A DNA stretch of 64,000 nt, taken from contig NZ_WOFO01000001.1 of assembly GCF_010993705.1 (NCBI RefSeq), positions 834,132-898,131 of the forward strand, read 5' to 3'. The notes beneath the pieces were generated by a model that did not search any database, was not told the DNA's origin, and worked only from the letters and a program-made list of their open reading frames with translations. The stretch comes from Cyclobacterium sp. SYSU L10401. Lineage in GTDB: Bacteria; Bacteroidota; Bacteroidia; Cytophagales; Cyclobacteriaceae. Made by a program: the position numbers and the translations under genes. Positions 27,234 to 35,562 of this stretch are shown here, piece by piece. The first letter of the stretch is position 1; each line of letters begins with the position of its first letter.

Positions 27234-28688
27234 TTAATTACCCCGCCTTGACCGGGCAGAAGGGGCCGTAGCAGTTCGGGTACGTTGGCCTGCCTGGCTT
27301 TTGGGTGCCACTCTTGTGTTGGCTCTGCTCCGGTTTACGGTTGAATTACTCCGTCGGGAAGTGGAGCTTTGAACTTGTTGCCTTCTCTGGGTGGGTGCCT
27401 GCCTGGTCACTGTACCGGAAGGTGCAGACCTCCTCACCTCCTGTCTGGAATTTCCAGGGTTAATTTTTCGGGTATTCGGTGTCATTTTCCTTTGGCCGGA
27501 AGTCACTCTCTGTGTATTCGGGCTTACTTTCCGCTGTTCAGGAGCAACCCTTATATTGGCTTGTCTTTGAGGAGCCCTGGTATTTGTCTGGACTTGATTC
27601 CTGTTATTCGAAGGAACCGACTGCCTTTGCCTTATATTGGGGTTTGTTACCCTTGGATTAGTGCTAGTGTTTCCTTGCCTGTTAAAATCAACTTGTGACC
27701 TTCCGGATCTGAGTTCATTGTTACGGGCATTCACTTCATTTCTTCCTGCATAACGGTTGTTTGTTACCTCCCTGTTTTTTAGGGCTTCTGTCCTTACGGA
27801 GCTACGGGTATTGGTAGCTGGCATGGTTGCCCTTCTATCGTTGAGAACCTGATTGCTACGTGAAGGTTTATAATCTCTTGAAGAAGTGAAATTTCTGGGC
27901 CTGACATTGTTATTTGGTCTTACCGTATTGCTGGCTCTCCTGATTTCCGGTTTGTAAAGGCTCAGGTTATTGTTATTGATAGAAGCTCTGCCTGGTCTCC
28001 CACCTTCCCTTACCTGATGGACGGGCACATTCCTGCGGGTTACCCGGCGCAATTCCGATCTGCTGGGCCCGGTAATATAGGTCTGATTGTTGTAAACATA
28101 GGTATTGTTGATGATCGTGGTTTGGTTGTAAATTACATTGACATTCCTGCCTGGCAGATAGTATCTGTAGATATTTCTGCTAAGTAACCTTCTCCTGGGT
28201 ACGAATACCCAATGGGAGTAAACCGGGAATCTTACGGAAGCATAAAATTGTACCCTTGGACCAAGGGGAAACCAACCATAATAACCCCTACCGGATCTCC
28301 AGTTGACCCATGCCGGACCCCACTCATATCCCGGAATCCAGGCCCAACCATACATGTCACTGAAAAACCACCTGCCATAATGGAAAGGAGCCCATCCCCA
28401 GTCATACATGGAAACCCAGGTGTTGCCGTAAGAAGACATAACCCAATGTCCATTCGTACGATAGGGTTGAAATCCCTGTTCTACGTAAGGAATCCAGATA
28501 AATCCATAATGTGGATCTTCCACCCAGTCCCCATAGGGGCTCAATTCATCATAAAATACCTGAAAGGAAACTGCAAAAGGGCTTGCTTTGATTTCATTAA
28601 AATTGCCCATGTACAGAAACAAGAAACTGAAAATAAAAAACCTGGTGACATTTACCATTCGGGACCGATTACTTATGGGATTTTTCAT
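27234..28688 (-). CDS. Secreted DUF6600 protein with Arg/Asn-rich tail
   Basis: 484 aa. A signal peptide (first 35 residues; the Met at position 11 is an alternative start) precedes the DUF6600 region (about 45-170). That region is dense in Trp, Tyr and Gly with repeats such as YGDWVEDPHYGFIWIP, WGWAPFHYGRW and WAWIPGYEWGPAW. The remaining about 270 residues are low-complexity, strongly basic and rich in Arg, Asn, Ser, Thr and Gln. This looks like an intrinsically disordered, highly positive surface segment that could bind DNA, RNA or acidic polysaccharide. Function unknown; monocistronic. Confidence 0.8.
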   Translation of the reverse strand: MKNPISNRSRMVNVTRFFIFSFLFLYMGNFNEIKASPFAVSFQVFYDELSPYGDWVEDPHYGFIWIPYVEQGFQPYRTNGHWVMSSYGNTWVSMYDWGWAPFHYGRWFFSDMYGWAWIPGYEWGPAWVNWRSGRGYYGWFPLGPRVQFYASVRFPVYSHWVFVPRRRLLSRNIYRYYLPGRNVNVIYNQTTIINNTYVYNNQTYITGPSRSELRRVTRRNVPVHQVREGGRPGRASINNNNLSLYKPEIRRASNTVRPNNNVRPRNFTSSRDYKPSRSNQVLNDRRATMPATNTRSSVRTEALKNREVTNNRYAGRNEVNARNNELRSGRSQVDFNRQGNTSTNPRVTNPNIRQRQSVPSNNRNQVQTNTRAPQRQANIRVAPEQRKVSPNTQRVTSGQRKMTPNTRKINPGNSRQEVRRSAPSGTVTRQAPTQRRQQVQSSTSRRSNSTVNRSRANTRVAPKSQAGQRTRTATAPSARSRRGN

Positions 28689-28844
28689 GGCGTATAAGAA
28701 TTGATTGTTAATTACTCATACGACAATAAATGTACCATGTTGCATAAAAAGCTTTAAAACAGATTAAAATAACAAAAAATTGAAAAAATAAAGAATAAAA
28801 GGCTTTTATATGTCGGTATTTAAATGAATATTTTGTATTAAAAG

Positions 28845-29012
28845 CTAGTTTTTTAACGCGTCAATTTTTTTTGCTATCTCCTCTGCTTCGGTCATTAATT
28901 GATCAGAACGTGTCCTGTCCTGATGGGAAACCTGATGCGCTTTTTGCATCAATTTTTCGTATTGGTCCTGTAACTTTTCAATCTCTGACTTCTTTTTGAA
29001 TAATCCGAACAT
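28845..29012 (-). CDS. Lacal_2735 family small protein
   Basis: 55-aa coding region. The product starts MFGLFKKKSEIEKLQDQYEK and ends KKIDALKN. Start motif, length and the Lys/Glu/Gln-rich coiled-coil character match the Lacal_2735 family of small cytoplasmic proteins found throughout Bacteroidota; their function is unknown. The protein is probably one or two helices. It lies between DUF6600 and the MORN-repeat gene on the same strand and fills what otherwise looks like a 370-bp empty gap. Confidence 0.8.
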   Translation of the reverse strand: MFGLFKKKSEIEKLQDQYEKLMQKAHQVSHQDRTRSDQLMTEAEEIAKKIDALKN

Positions 29013-29059
29013 AAACTTTTTTCTTTTTGTAACACTTAAAGAACTGCTACTGTTTTGAT

Positions 29060-30643
29060 TTAGTCAAAGTTTTGAAAAAGCTCACTCTCTTCGGGCATTT
29101 CCTCAGGAACAACTTCGTCATTTTTAAAATTGATCATGTCTTCCAGATTACCAGATCTGGAATAATATTTCCAGGGGCCTTCTTTTCTGCCCTCCTCCAT
29201 TTGGCCTTCAGAGGCTAGTCTCCCATTATCATGGTAATATTTCCAGGTGCCCTCAGGTTTTCCGGAGGTATAATTACCTTCTGATTCTTTTTGCCCGTTG
29301 ATGTAATAGGTAATTCGGGTACCGTTCCCATCTTTGAGGGTGCCGGGATCCAGTTTAGCAGAGCCGTCGTAATTGTAATATTCGCTGACATTGATGAGTC
29401 TGCCAAAGTCCCAGAATTCTTCTTGTGTCAGTTGTTTGTTGTCATAAAAAAGGCCCCACACCCCGTCTTCCTGTCCTAAGAGATAACTTCCGACTGATTT
29501 CAGCTGCCCGCCGTCGTAATAATAAAACCATTGACCGGCTTCATTCCCCAACTGATAGTTGCCTTCCGCTATCAAAATACCGATTTTATTGAAATATTTC
29601 CAAAGACCAGATTTCAAGTCATTCTTATAGGCGCCTATGGAGTATAATTTTCCCTCCGGATAATAGTTTTTCCATATGCCTGAGCGGAATCCATTTTCAT
29701 ACTGACCTCTGACAGAGGGCTTTCCATTGCTGTGGTTTTCAATGTATTCACCTACAGGTACACCCAGATCATAAGTGACCCTTTTTGCCAGAGATTTATC
29801 CGGAAAATATTCTTCCCACTGGCCTACAGGAATATCATTTTCGTACCGTTCCACCCTTGCTGTTCTCTTATTTTCATAATAATAGGTCCATGTACCGGTT
29901 TTATTACCAGATTGGTCGTAGGTTTTTTCAGATTCCAAGGTTTTGGTATCGGGAAAAAAGCTTGTCCATTTGCCTGCTTTTTTCCCATCCCGGAAAGTTC
30001 CTTCTTCCTGAATCCTTCCTGATGGAGAAAATCTTTTGAAATCCCCATCGGTACGATTGTTTTTGTAATTGGCTTCGATGATTAACTCTCCATAAGGGGA
30101 ATATTCTCTATACGGGCCTTCCTTTAACCCATCCTCAAAACTTATTTCTACGGCTTTCTCTCCGTTTTCATAATAAAAAACCCATTCTCCTGTCTTTTTC
30201 CCATCCGTAAATTTCCCTTCGGTTTTGACTTGTTCAGGATCAGCATATCCCGATCGGCCCTGATTGCCATAATATTCTTTATAGGGACCAATCAAAACGC
30301 TATCCTGATAAACGGCTTCCTTGATCAACGCCCCTCCCAAATCAAATTCCTGAAAGCCACCGCTCAGCTTATTATTTTTGTATTCGGCTACTATATGACG
30401 CTGCCTATTGGAGAAATAAATGATCCACTCACCATCCTTGACCCCTTCATCAAACGTTCCCTGCTGGATGAGAGCATTGTTTTTGGGATTGATAAATTTC
30501 CAAAGGCCATCCATTTTGCCATTCACCATTACCCCATTGCCCATTAGGGTGGAGTCATTATTGTAGATGTTTACTACCTGACCTTGTCCATAGGAAAGTG
30601 CAACTGAAAAGACCGAGAAAATCCAGGCAAATATATATTTCAT
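29060..30643 (-). CDS. Exported MORN-repeat protein (YwqK-like)
   Basis: 527 aa from the ATG at 30643, where the signal peptide MKYIFAWIFSVFSVALSYGQ begins; a longer in-frame start would only add 14 polar residues. The mature protein is built from about 18-20 repeats of about 22-24 residues of the MORN_2 type. Recurring cores are GxWxYYYENG, EGxYKNDxKxGxWK and GPWKYYSRSG. It probably forms an extended beta-meander in the periplasm or on the surface. Annotation pipelines often call such proteins 'toxin-antitoxin system YwqK family antitoxin'; nothing here supports a toxin-antitoxin role. Confidence 0.8.
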   Translation of the reverse strand: MKYIFAWIFSVFSVALSYGQGQVVNIYNNDSTLMGNGVMVNGKMDGLWKFINPKNNALIQQGTFDEGVKDGEWIIYFSNRQRHIVAEYKNNKLSGGFQEFDLGGALIKEAVYQDSVLIGPYKEYYGNQGRSGYADPEQVKTEGKFTDGKKTGEWVFYYENGEKAVEISFEDGLKEGPYREYSPYGELIIEANYKNNRTDGDFKRFSPSGRIQEEGTFRDGKKAGKWTSFFPDTKTLESEKTYDQSGNKTGTWTYYYENKRTARVERYENDIPVGQWEEYFPDKSLAKRVTYDLGVPVGEYIENHSNGKPSVRGQYENGFRSGIWKNYYPEGKLYSIGAYKNDLKSGLWKYFNKIGILIAEGNYQLGNEAGQWFYYYDGGQLKSVGSYLLGQEDGVWGLFYDNKQLTQEEFWDFGRLINVSEYYNYDGSAKLDPGTLKDGNGTRITYYINGQKESEGNYTSGKPEGTWKYYHDNGRLASEGQMEEGRKEGPWKYYSRSGNLEDMINFKNDEVVPEEMPEESELFQNFD

Positions 30644-30882
30644 ATGATTATAATTGTTTTTTAACGGCCATATGGAATCTCGCATTTTTAATAATCACCC
30701 CACTGTGTGACGCGTTGGCCAGGCTCGATTTCATGAGTATTTCAGATCAATTTACAAAGTGATACGGATTGTGTTTGTTACGGGTTCCAATTTACATTAT
30801 ATAGTTAAAAAATTATATTTAGTTTGGAAAAAGTTTAATCCTTTTTATGAAAAGGGTGGTTTTATTTCGGATATCTCCTTTT

Positions 30883-31470
30883 TTATGACCCATGCTGGGG
30901 CATCCAAAAAAGTATGTTTTCTATTTCTTTCATAATTTCATCCTTCAAGCTTTCGGAATCAACCCATGGAATGGGTTTGATCAATTGGAGGTGAGCGAAG
31001 GCTTTTAGGTGGTTGGTCAACTTTAAAGGGCTAAATGTATTGGCTTTCTGGTGTTTCTTTTCGTCAATAATTTTCCCGTAAGCCCATAAATCGGAAAGGC
31101 AGACCTGAAATGATTGTAGGCTTGCCCAATGGATCATTTTTTGGGGATCACTAAGGCAGGGGTGATTTTTACCGAAATACACCATGACAAATATACCCCT
31201 TCCCCACCAGTGAAGCACGCGGATATTACAGCCCTGGTACTGGTCAAAATCCCTGAGAACATCCAGCACCTGGTAGGGGCACTGTTGCAATTCATTTCCT
31301 TTACTAATCTTAATTCCCAGATGGTTTTGGTGGGCTTTTGTTAACCAATCGCTGGGGATTTGATTGGCTACCTGGGCAAAAATCCGGGTAAACCTTTTTT
31401 TTGCTTCACTGATTTTTTCAAAAAGCAACCTGTTTTTCGTGATCGCCAATAACTCCTCATCATCTAACAT
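30883..31470 (-). CDS. Hypothetical protein downstream of fabH
   Basis: 195 aa from the ATG at 31470, which lies 11 bp after the fabH stop; a longer frame would run into fabH. No signal peptide or membrane helix. The sequence has several Trp and His residues (RVLHWWGRGIFVMVYFGKNH) and a charged N-terminal helix. I recognise no family. Tight spacing suggests co-transcription with fabH and perhaps a link to fatty-acid or surface-lipid metabolism, but this is inference only. Confidence 0.65.
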   Translation of the reverse strand: MLDDEELLAITKNRLLFEKISEAKKRFTRIFAQVANQIPSDWLTKAHQNHLGIKISKGNELQQCPYQVLDVLRDFDQYQGCNIRVLHWWGRGIFVMVYFGKNHPCLSDPQKMIHWASLQSFQVCLSDLWAYGKIIDEKKHQKANTFSPLKLTNHLKAFAHLQLIKPIPWVDSESLKDEIMKEIENILFWMPQHGS

Positions 31471-31481
31471 AGCTTCAGTAA

Positions 31482-32480
31482 TTACCAACGGATCAAGGCA
31501 GAAGCCCAGGCAAAACCACTTCCAAAGGCTGCCAGGCATACCAGGTCATTCTGTTTAATCCTCCCCATTTCCAATGCTTCACTAATGGCAATAGGAATGG
31601 TAGCCGCAGTAGTGTTGCCATAAGTCATGATATTGTTAAAAACCTGATCATCTTCAAGTCCCAGTTTTTCCTGGATGTATTGGCTGATTCTCAGGTTTGC
31701 CTGATGGGGAATCAACAGGTCCAGGTCCCGGCTGGTCACCTTATTGGCATTCAGGGCCTCCTGGATTACCTCGGAAAACCTTACTACGGCATGTTTGAAC
31801 ACCGCATTACCGTTCATCTGAAGATTAAAGGACCCACTGTCAATCAGTTCCTGGGAAACCCTTACCTCTCTACTGCTGCCGGGATCTTTTACAAAAAGTT
31901 CTTCAGCGTGATCTCCATCCGCATGTAGGTGGGTAGAAAGTATTCCTTTATGGGGGTTGTTACTGGCTTGAAGCACCACTGCCCCTGCTCCATCTGCAAA
32001 AATCACGGCACTGGAACGTCCTTCATCACTTTTGTCAAGAGCCGAGGATTGGATTTCTGCCCCCACCACCAGAATGTTTTTGTACATACCTGTTTTGATA
32101 AACTGGTCTCCTACGGACAAGGCATAGACAAAACCTGAACAAGCATTTCTGATGTCCAGGGCTCCTATTCCCTGTAAACCGAGCTCTCTTTGTAATAGGA
32201 CCCCATTTCCGGGGAGGAAATAATCCGGGGTGATGGTAGCAAAAATGATAAAATCGATTTCGTTGGTAGGGATCCCGGCATTGATAATGGCCCTTTCCGC
32301 AGCGGTTTTAGCCATGCTGGTAACGGTGTCTTTTCCCGGGGTAAACCACCTTCTTTCCTTGATGCCGGTACGCTCCACGATCCAGGCATCATTGGTATTC
32401 ATCATAGAAGAAAGCTCCTCGTTGGTAACGATTCGTTCCGGGAGATAATGGCCGGCGCCTGATATGAAGGAATTTTTCAT
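31482..32480 (-). CDS. fabH: 3-oxoacyl-ACP synthase III
   Basis: Condenses an acyl-CoA starter with malonyl-ACP to start fatty-acid synthesis. 332 aa, full length. The catalytic triad is present: Cys114 (NACSGF), His259 (IPHQAN) and Asn289 (YGNTTAA). Not in the usual plsX-fabH context; it heads a two-gene unit with an unknown protein. Bacteroidota often hold several FabH-like paralogues, so it could serve a specialised starter unit rather than bulk synthesis. The start at 32480 is the natural MKNSFISGAGHYLP. Confidence 0.92.
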   Translation of the reverse strand: MKNSFISGAGHYLPERIVTNEELSSMMNTNDAWIVERTGIKERRWFTPGKDTVTSMAKTAAERAIINAGIPTNEIDFIIFATITPDYFLPGNGVLLQRELGLQGIGALDIRNACSGFVYALSVGDQFIKTGMYKNILVVGAEIQSSALDKSDEGRSSAVIFADGAGAVVLQASNNPHKGILSTHLHADGDHAEELFVKDPGSSREVRVSQELIDSGSFNLQMNGNAVFKHAVVRFSEVIQEALNANKVTSRDLDLLIPHQANLRISQYIQEKLGLEDDQVFNNIMTYGNTTAATIPIAISEALEMGRIKQNDLVCLAAFGSGFAWASALIRW

Positions 32481-32926
32481 TGTTGGAGGGGTGCTAATTC
32501 AGGAACAAATATGTCATTTTAAATTGAAAAATCAATTTTGGCATTGATTATGGATTTCCATCTTTGCCAATGCAGCTTAAATCACCCTTATTCTTGTTTG
32601 GCATAAAATTATTTCTTCTTAAAACATTATTAATTATAGATTAATTATAATCTATTATTTGAGGTTCTTTCCTCAAAAAATGTATTTCATCGTCTATTTC
32701 GAAAGGCTTAGGGGAAAGTGTGGTTTTTTTGTGGAAATAATTTTTCTTCCGAATGTTGCATCAAAGAATAAAATTCTGTTTTTTATAAATAAAACATGCT
32801 TAATCAGAAAAAATTATTTATGTATTTGGAATACATAATTTAATATTTGTAAAAATGAAAGACAGAAAATTATTGATCAATTCCTTTTTTATGAATTAAA
32901 TGTTACCTAACCAAAAGAAAACTGAA
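32481..32926. other. Palindrome-rich intergenic region fabH / lyase
   Basis: 446 bp, strongly AT-rich, divergent between fabH and the T9SS lyase gene, with no credible ORF. It holds three inverted repeats: ATAGATTA/TAATCTAT (32636-32643 with 32648-32655), TTTGAGG/CCTCAAA (32658-32664 with 32671-32677), and the 9-bp-arm palindrome at 32818-32838. It also contains a half-site ATGTATTT at 32680-32687. Most likely a regulated promoter region. Confidence 0.6.
32818..32838. promoter_or_regulatory. Palindromic operator-like site upstream of lyase
   Basis: TTATGTATT-TGG-AATACATAA, perfect 9-bp arms. The inner 17 bp (32820-32836) differ at only two central bases from the palindrome at 49799-49815 near the start of the EPS operon. 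Eight bases after the inner palindrome comes TATTTGTAAAAATG; its last 12 bases (32846-32857) also occur just after the -7 position of the EPS promoter. Probable binding site of an unidentified dimeric regulator. Confidence 0.6.
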
Positions 32927-35503
32927 ATGAATCGGACAGTAAACAAAGTAATAGCTACCCAAAATAGGTTTATAAAAGGAGCGATTGTAAGTGCTTTTTT
33001 AATCTTTTTTACGACTATAGTAATTAATGGTGAAACTATTGGTGCAAAAAATACTTATAATGATATTGAACATAGATTTGATTTACAAGATCAAGATACT
33101 GTTCCTTTAAATGATTTGGGAGAAGAATTATGGAAGGCTGGACATGAAAGCGGTACACAAGAGGAGTGGTTACATAGTGGTGGTGGGGGAGAGTTTAATA
33201 GCAATAGGGGAGATAGTTATGTAAGCACAGAAGTGGCAAGGTCAGGAGAACATTCCCTGAAAATGTCCATTAATACCACAAATGGTGGAGGTCATGCAAC
33301 AAGAAATTACCGATGGGCAGAGATTGCCGACCATAAAGATTTAATTTTTACCCAATATGTTTACTTTCCGAATAGAATCGATTTTGATAGGAATAACAAT
33401 TGGTTTAACCTGATTCAGACTAAAGGTGTGAAGTTTGCTCCGGGAGGAGCGGGAACAGGTCCGGATCAGATCAATTTACCTCATTTTGTGCTGGGGCTGG
33501 AAGTTCGTGGGGGTGCTGGAAGTGGCGGAGCCAACTATTTAAGTCTGGCTGACTTGCAAAAATTTTGGGGAAGCGAGCCTGATGTAATCTGGAAAGCCCC
33601 GGCAGGAATAGACCTACCTGTCAAGAAGTGGGTTAAAATTCAAATGCGCATCATTCAGGATAGGGGAGACAAGGGTAGGGTACTTGTTTGGCAGGATGAT
33701 ACCTTGATTATTGATACAAAATTTAGAAATACCCTTCGACCGGAGGTAGACATTAATATGTATAGTATCAATGCCTACGCCGATAAAACCTATCCCAATG
33801 TTACCAATATTTACCTCGACGATCTTTCCATCAACCTACCAGGATCATCGGTAGAGGAAAAGGAACCCGTTTCAATTTTGGAGCCGGCAGTATCCATCAT
33901 CGTACCCCAAAACGAATTCAGAATTGTCAAAGGAGAACCATTGACAATTGAAACCGAGGTATCTGCCGACCCCAGCCTTGATGTTGATCTGGTAGAGTTT
34001 TTTATCAATGGGGAATGGGTAGGGGATATAAAAAACTCCCCATATAATTTTAATTTGACTGGTCTTTCAGAAGGGGAATATCAGCTTAAGGCAAAGGTTT
34101 GGGATTCCCGGAGAGTATTTTCTGAATCCAAAGAGGTAAGTTTTATGGTTTTGCCAAAGGAAGAAGAAAATGCAAAACAATCCGAACCTATTCCTGATGA
34201 AACGGGGGAACTTCCTTCCAATTCAGTTTTAAACTATAGCTTTGGAAGTAACCAATCAGTAGTATATGATGAAATGGTTTATTTTCCCGATCCAGTAGCT
34301 GAATTTATACTGGGGACTTCCTATAAGTACAGCAATGCTGAGGCAAGTAATATAAAGCTTTTCCAGCAGGAAAGAAACTCTCCTGATCTCAGGCTAAAGA
34401 TCCCTGTCAAAAATGGGAATTATTCGGTTGTCACCTATCATAATGAACTCTGGTTTGGTAGGAAGGGCCCGGCTGCCAAATCCGGGCAAAGGGTATTTAC
34501 CATTCAAATGGAGGGTAACTCCGTTCAAAAAGATTTGGATCTTTTTAGGGAAAACAATAACAAACCCATTCGATTGACATTCAATGATATTGAGGTAGTT
34601 GATGGATTTTTGGATATCAGGATGATTGCTTCAGTTAACCGGGCCACAATATCTGGACTTTCTATAATTCCTGAAGAGCTGAATGAAAAACCCTTGCCAG
34701 CGGAAAATGAATTTCAAATGGCATTAAATGTGGGAGGTAGGGAATCAGCAATCTATGAAGATTACGAATTTGAAGCAGAAATAGGTGCTTTTGATTTTTT
34801 TAATTCTCCCACTACCTATTCTGATGATGCATCCAGTAAAGATGTCTTGTTTCAAACCGAGCGCCACGGACTAAATTTAACCTATAAAATCCCCGTACCC
34901 AATGGCAAGTATTTGGTTAAAACCTACCACAATGAACTTTGGTTTGGGAAAAAGGGCCCAGCGGCCACTGCAGGCAATAGGGTATTTAGCATTTCTTTAG
35001 AGGGGAAGGTAGTGAAAAACGATCTGGATCTTTTCTTGCAAAGTAACAACCAGCCCCTGGAATTAATCTTTGAAGAAGTAGAGGTATTGGATGGAGTCCT
35101 GGACCTTGAATTGGAAGCATCTTCCAACAGAGCTACCCTTTCGGGTTTGTCCATCACGGGGTTTGCTCTCAGCTCAGGTTCAAATCTAAGGATTCAACAA
35201 ACTTCGTCAGATCTGCAGGATTTTGAGGAGGACAAAAAGAACATTTCAGCAGCGTCTGTTTCTTTATATCCCAATCCTGCTGTTGACCAGATTTACCTTG
35301 AGGGAAACGGCCAGGAATTTCAACAATTTATTATACATGATAGTTTTGGAAACTTTTTGTATGAATTTGATCCGAAAGAACTCAAAAGCGGCAATAATCG
35401 GTATCTTCTATCACTTTCAGGTATAAAGGAGGGGATCTACCTAATCAGTATTATTCAAAAGGATAATACGGTAGAGAGGTTGCGTTTTCTCATTGGATCT
35501 TGA
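32927..35503 (+). CDS. T9SS-exported polysaccharide lyase-like protein with two malectin-like domains
   Basis: 858 aa from the ATG at 32927 (an upstream ATG at 32900 adds 9 residues). Signal anchor about 17-40. A jelly-roll domain resembling heparin lyase I-like polysaccharide lyases lies at about 65-305 (NNNWFNLIQTKG, WVKIQMRI, IYLDDLSI). An Ig-like domain follows (about 320-405). Two malectin-like carbohydrate-binding domains (about 430-580 and 595-755) share YHNELWFGxKGPAA and RVF. A type A sorting domain (about 780-858; SLYPNPAVDQ) ends the protein. It faces the EPS operon and shares its palindrome, so its substrate may be the polymer made by that operon. The lyase family and active site are not certain. 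Confidence 0.75.
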   Translation: MNRTVNKVIATQNRFIKGAIVSAFLIFFTTIVINGETIGAKNTYNDIEHRFDLQDQDTVPLNDLGEELWKAGHESGTQEEWLHSGGGGEFNSNRGDSYVSTEVARSGEHSLKMSINTTNGGGHATRNYRWAEIADHKDLIFTQYVYFPNRIDFDRNNNWFNLIQTKGVKFAPGGAGTGPDQINLPHFVLGLEVRGGAGSGGANYLSLADLQKFWGSEPDVIWKAPAGIDLPVKKWVKIQMRIIQDRGDKGRVLVWQDDTLIIDTKFRNTLRPEVDINMYSINAYADKTYPNVTNIYLDDLSINLPGSSVEEKEPVSILEPAVSIIVPQNEFRIVKGEPLTIETEVSADPSLDVDLVEFFINGEWVGDIKNSPYNFNLTGLSEGEYQLKAKVWDSRRVFSESKEVSFMVLPKEEENAKQSEPIPDETGELPSNSVLNYSFGSNQSVVYDEMVYFPDPVAEFILGTSYKYSNAEASNIKLFQQERNSPDLRLKIPVKNGNYSVVTYHNELWFGRKGPAAKSGQRVFTIQMEGNSVQKDLDLFRENNNKPIRLTFNDIEVVDGFLDIRMIASVNRATISGLSIIPEELNEKPLPAENEFQMALNVGGRESAIYEDYEFEAEIGAFDFFNSPTTYSDDASSKDVLFQTERHGLNLTYKIPVPNGKYLVKTYHNELWFGKKGPAATAGNRVFSISLEGKVVKNDLDLFLQSNNQPLELIFEEVEVLDGVLDLELEASSNRATLSGLSITGFALSSGSNLRIQQTSSDLQDFEEDKKNISAASVSLYPNPAVDQIYLEGNGQEFQQFIIHDSFGNFLYEFDPKELKSGNNRYLLSLSGIKEGIYLISIIQKDNTVERLRFLIGS

Positions 35504-35527
35504 ATTTTGTACCATGAATAGATAAAA

Positions 35528-35558
35528 AAGGCGATTTACATGAAGGTTAAATCGCCTT
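35528..35558. terminator. Bidirectional terminator between lyase gene and EPS operon
   Basis: Perfect 11-bp stem (35528-35538 with 35548-35558; AAGGCGATTTA/TAAATCGCCTT) with a 9-nt loop, an A-run on the left and a T-rich tail on the right. It marks the 3' end of both the lyase gene and the 13-gene EPS operon. Confidence 0.85.
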
Positions 35559-35562
35559 CATT

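Noticed and set aside
29060-30643. Toxin-antitoxin interpretation of the MORN-repeat protein
   Set aside because: The 'YwqK antitoxin' label is a naming habit for MORN_2 repeat proteins. This one is exported, long, and has no toxin neighbour.
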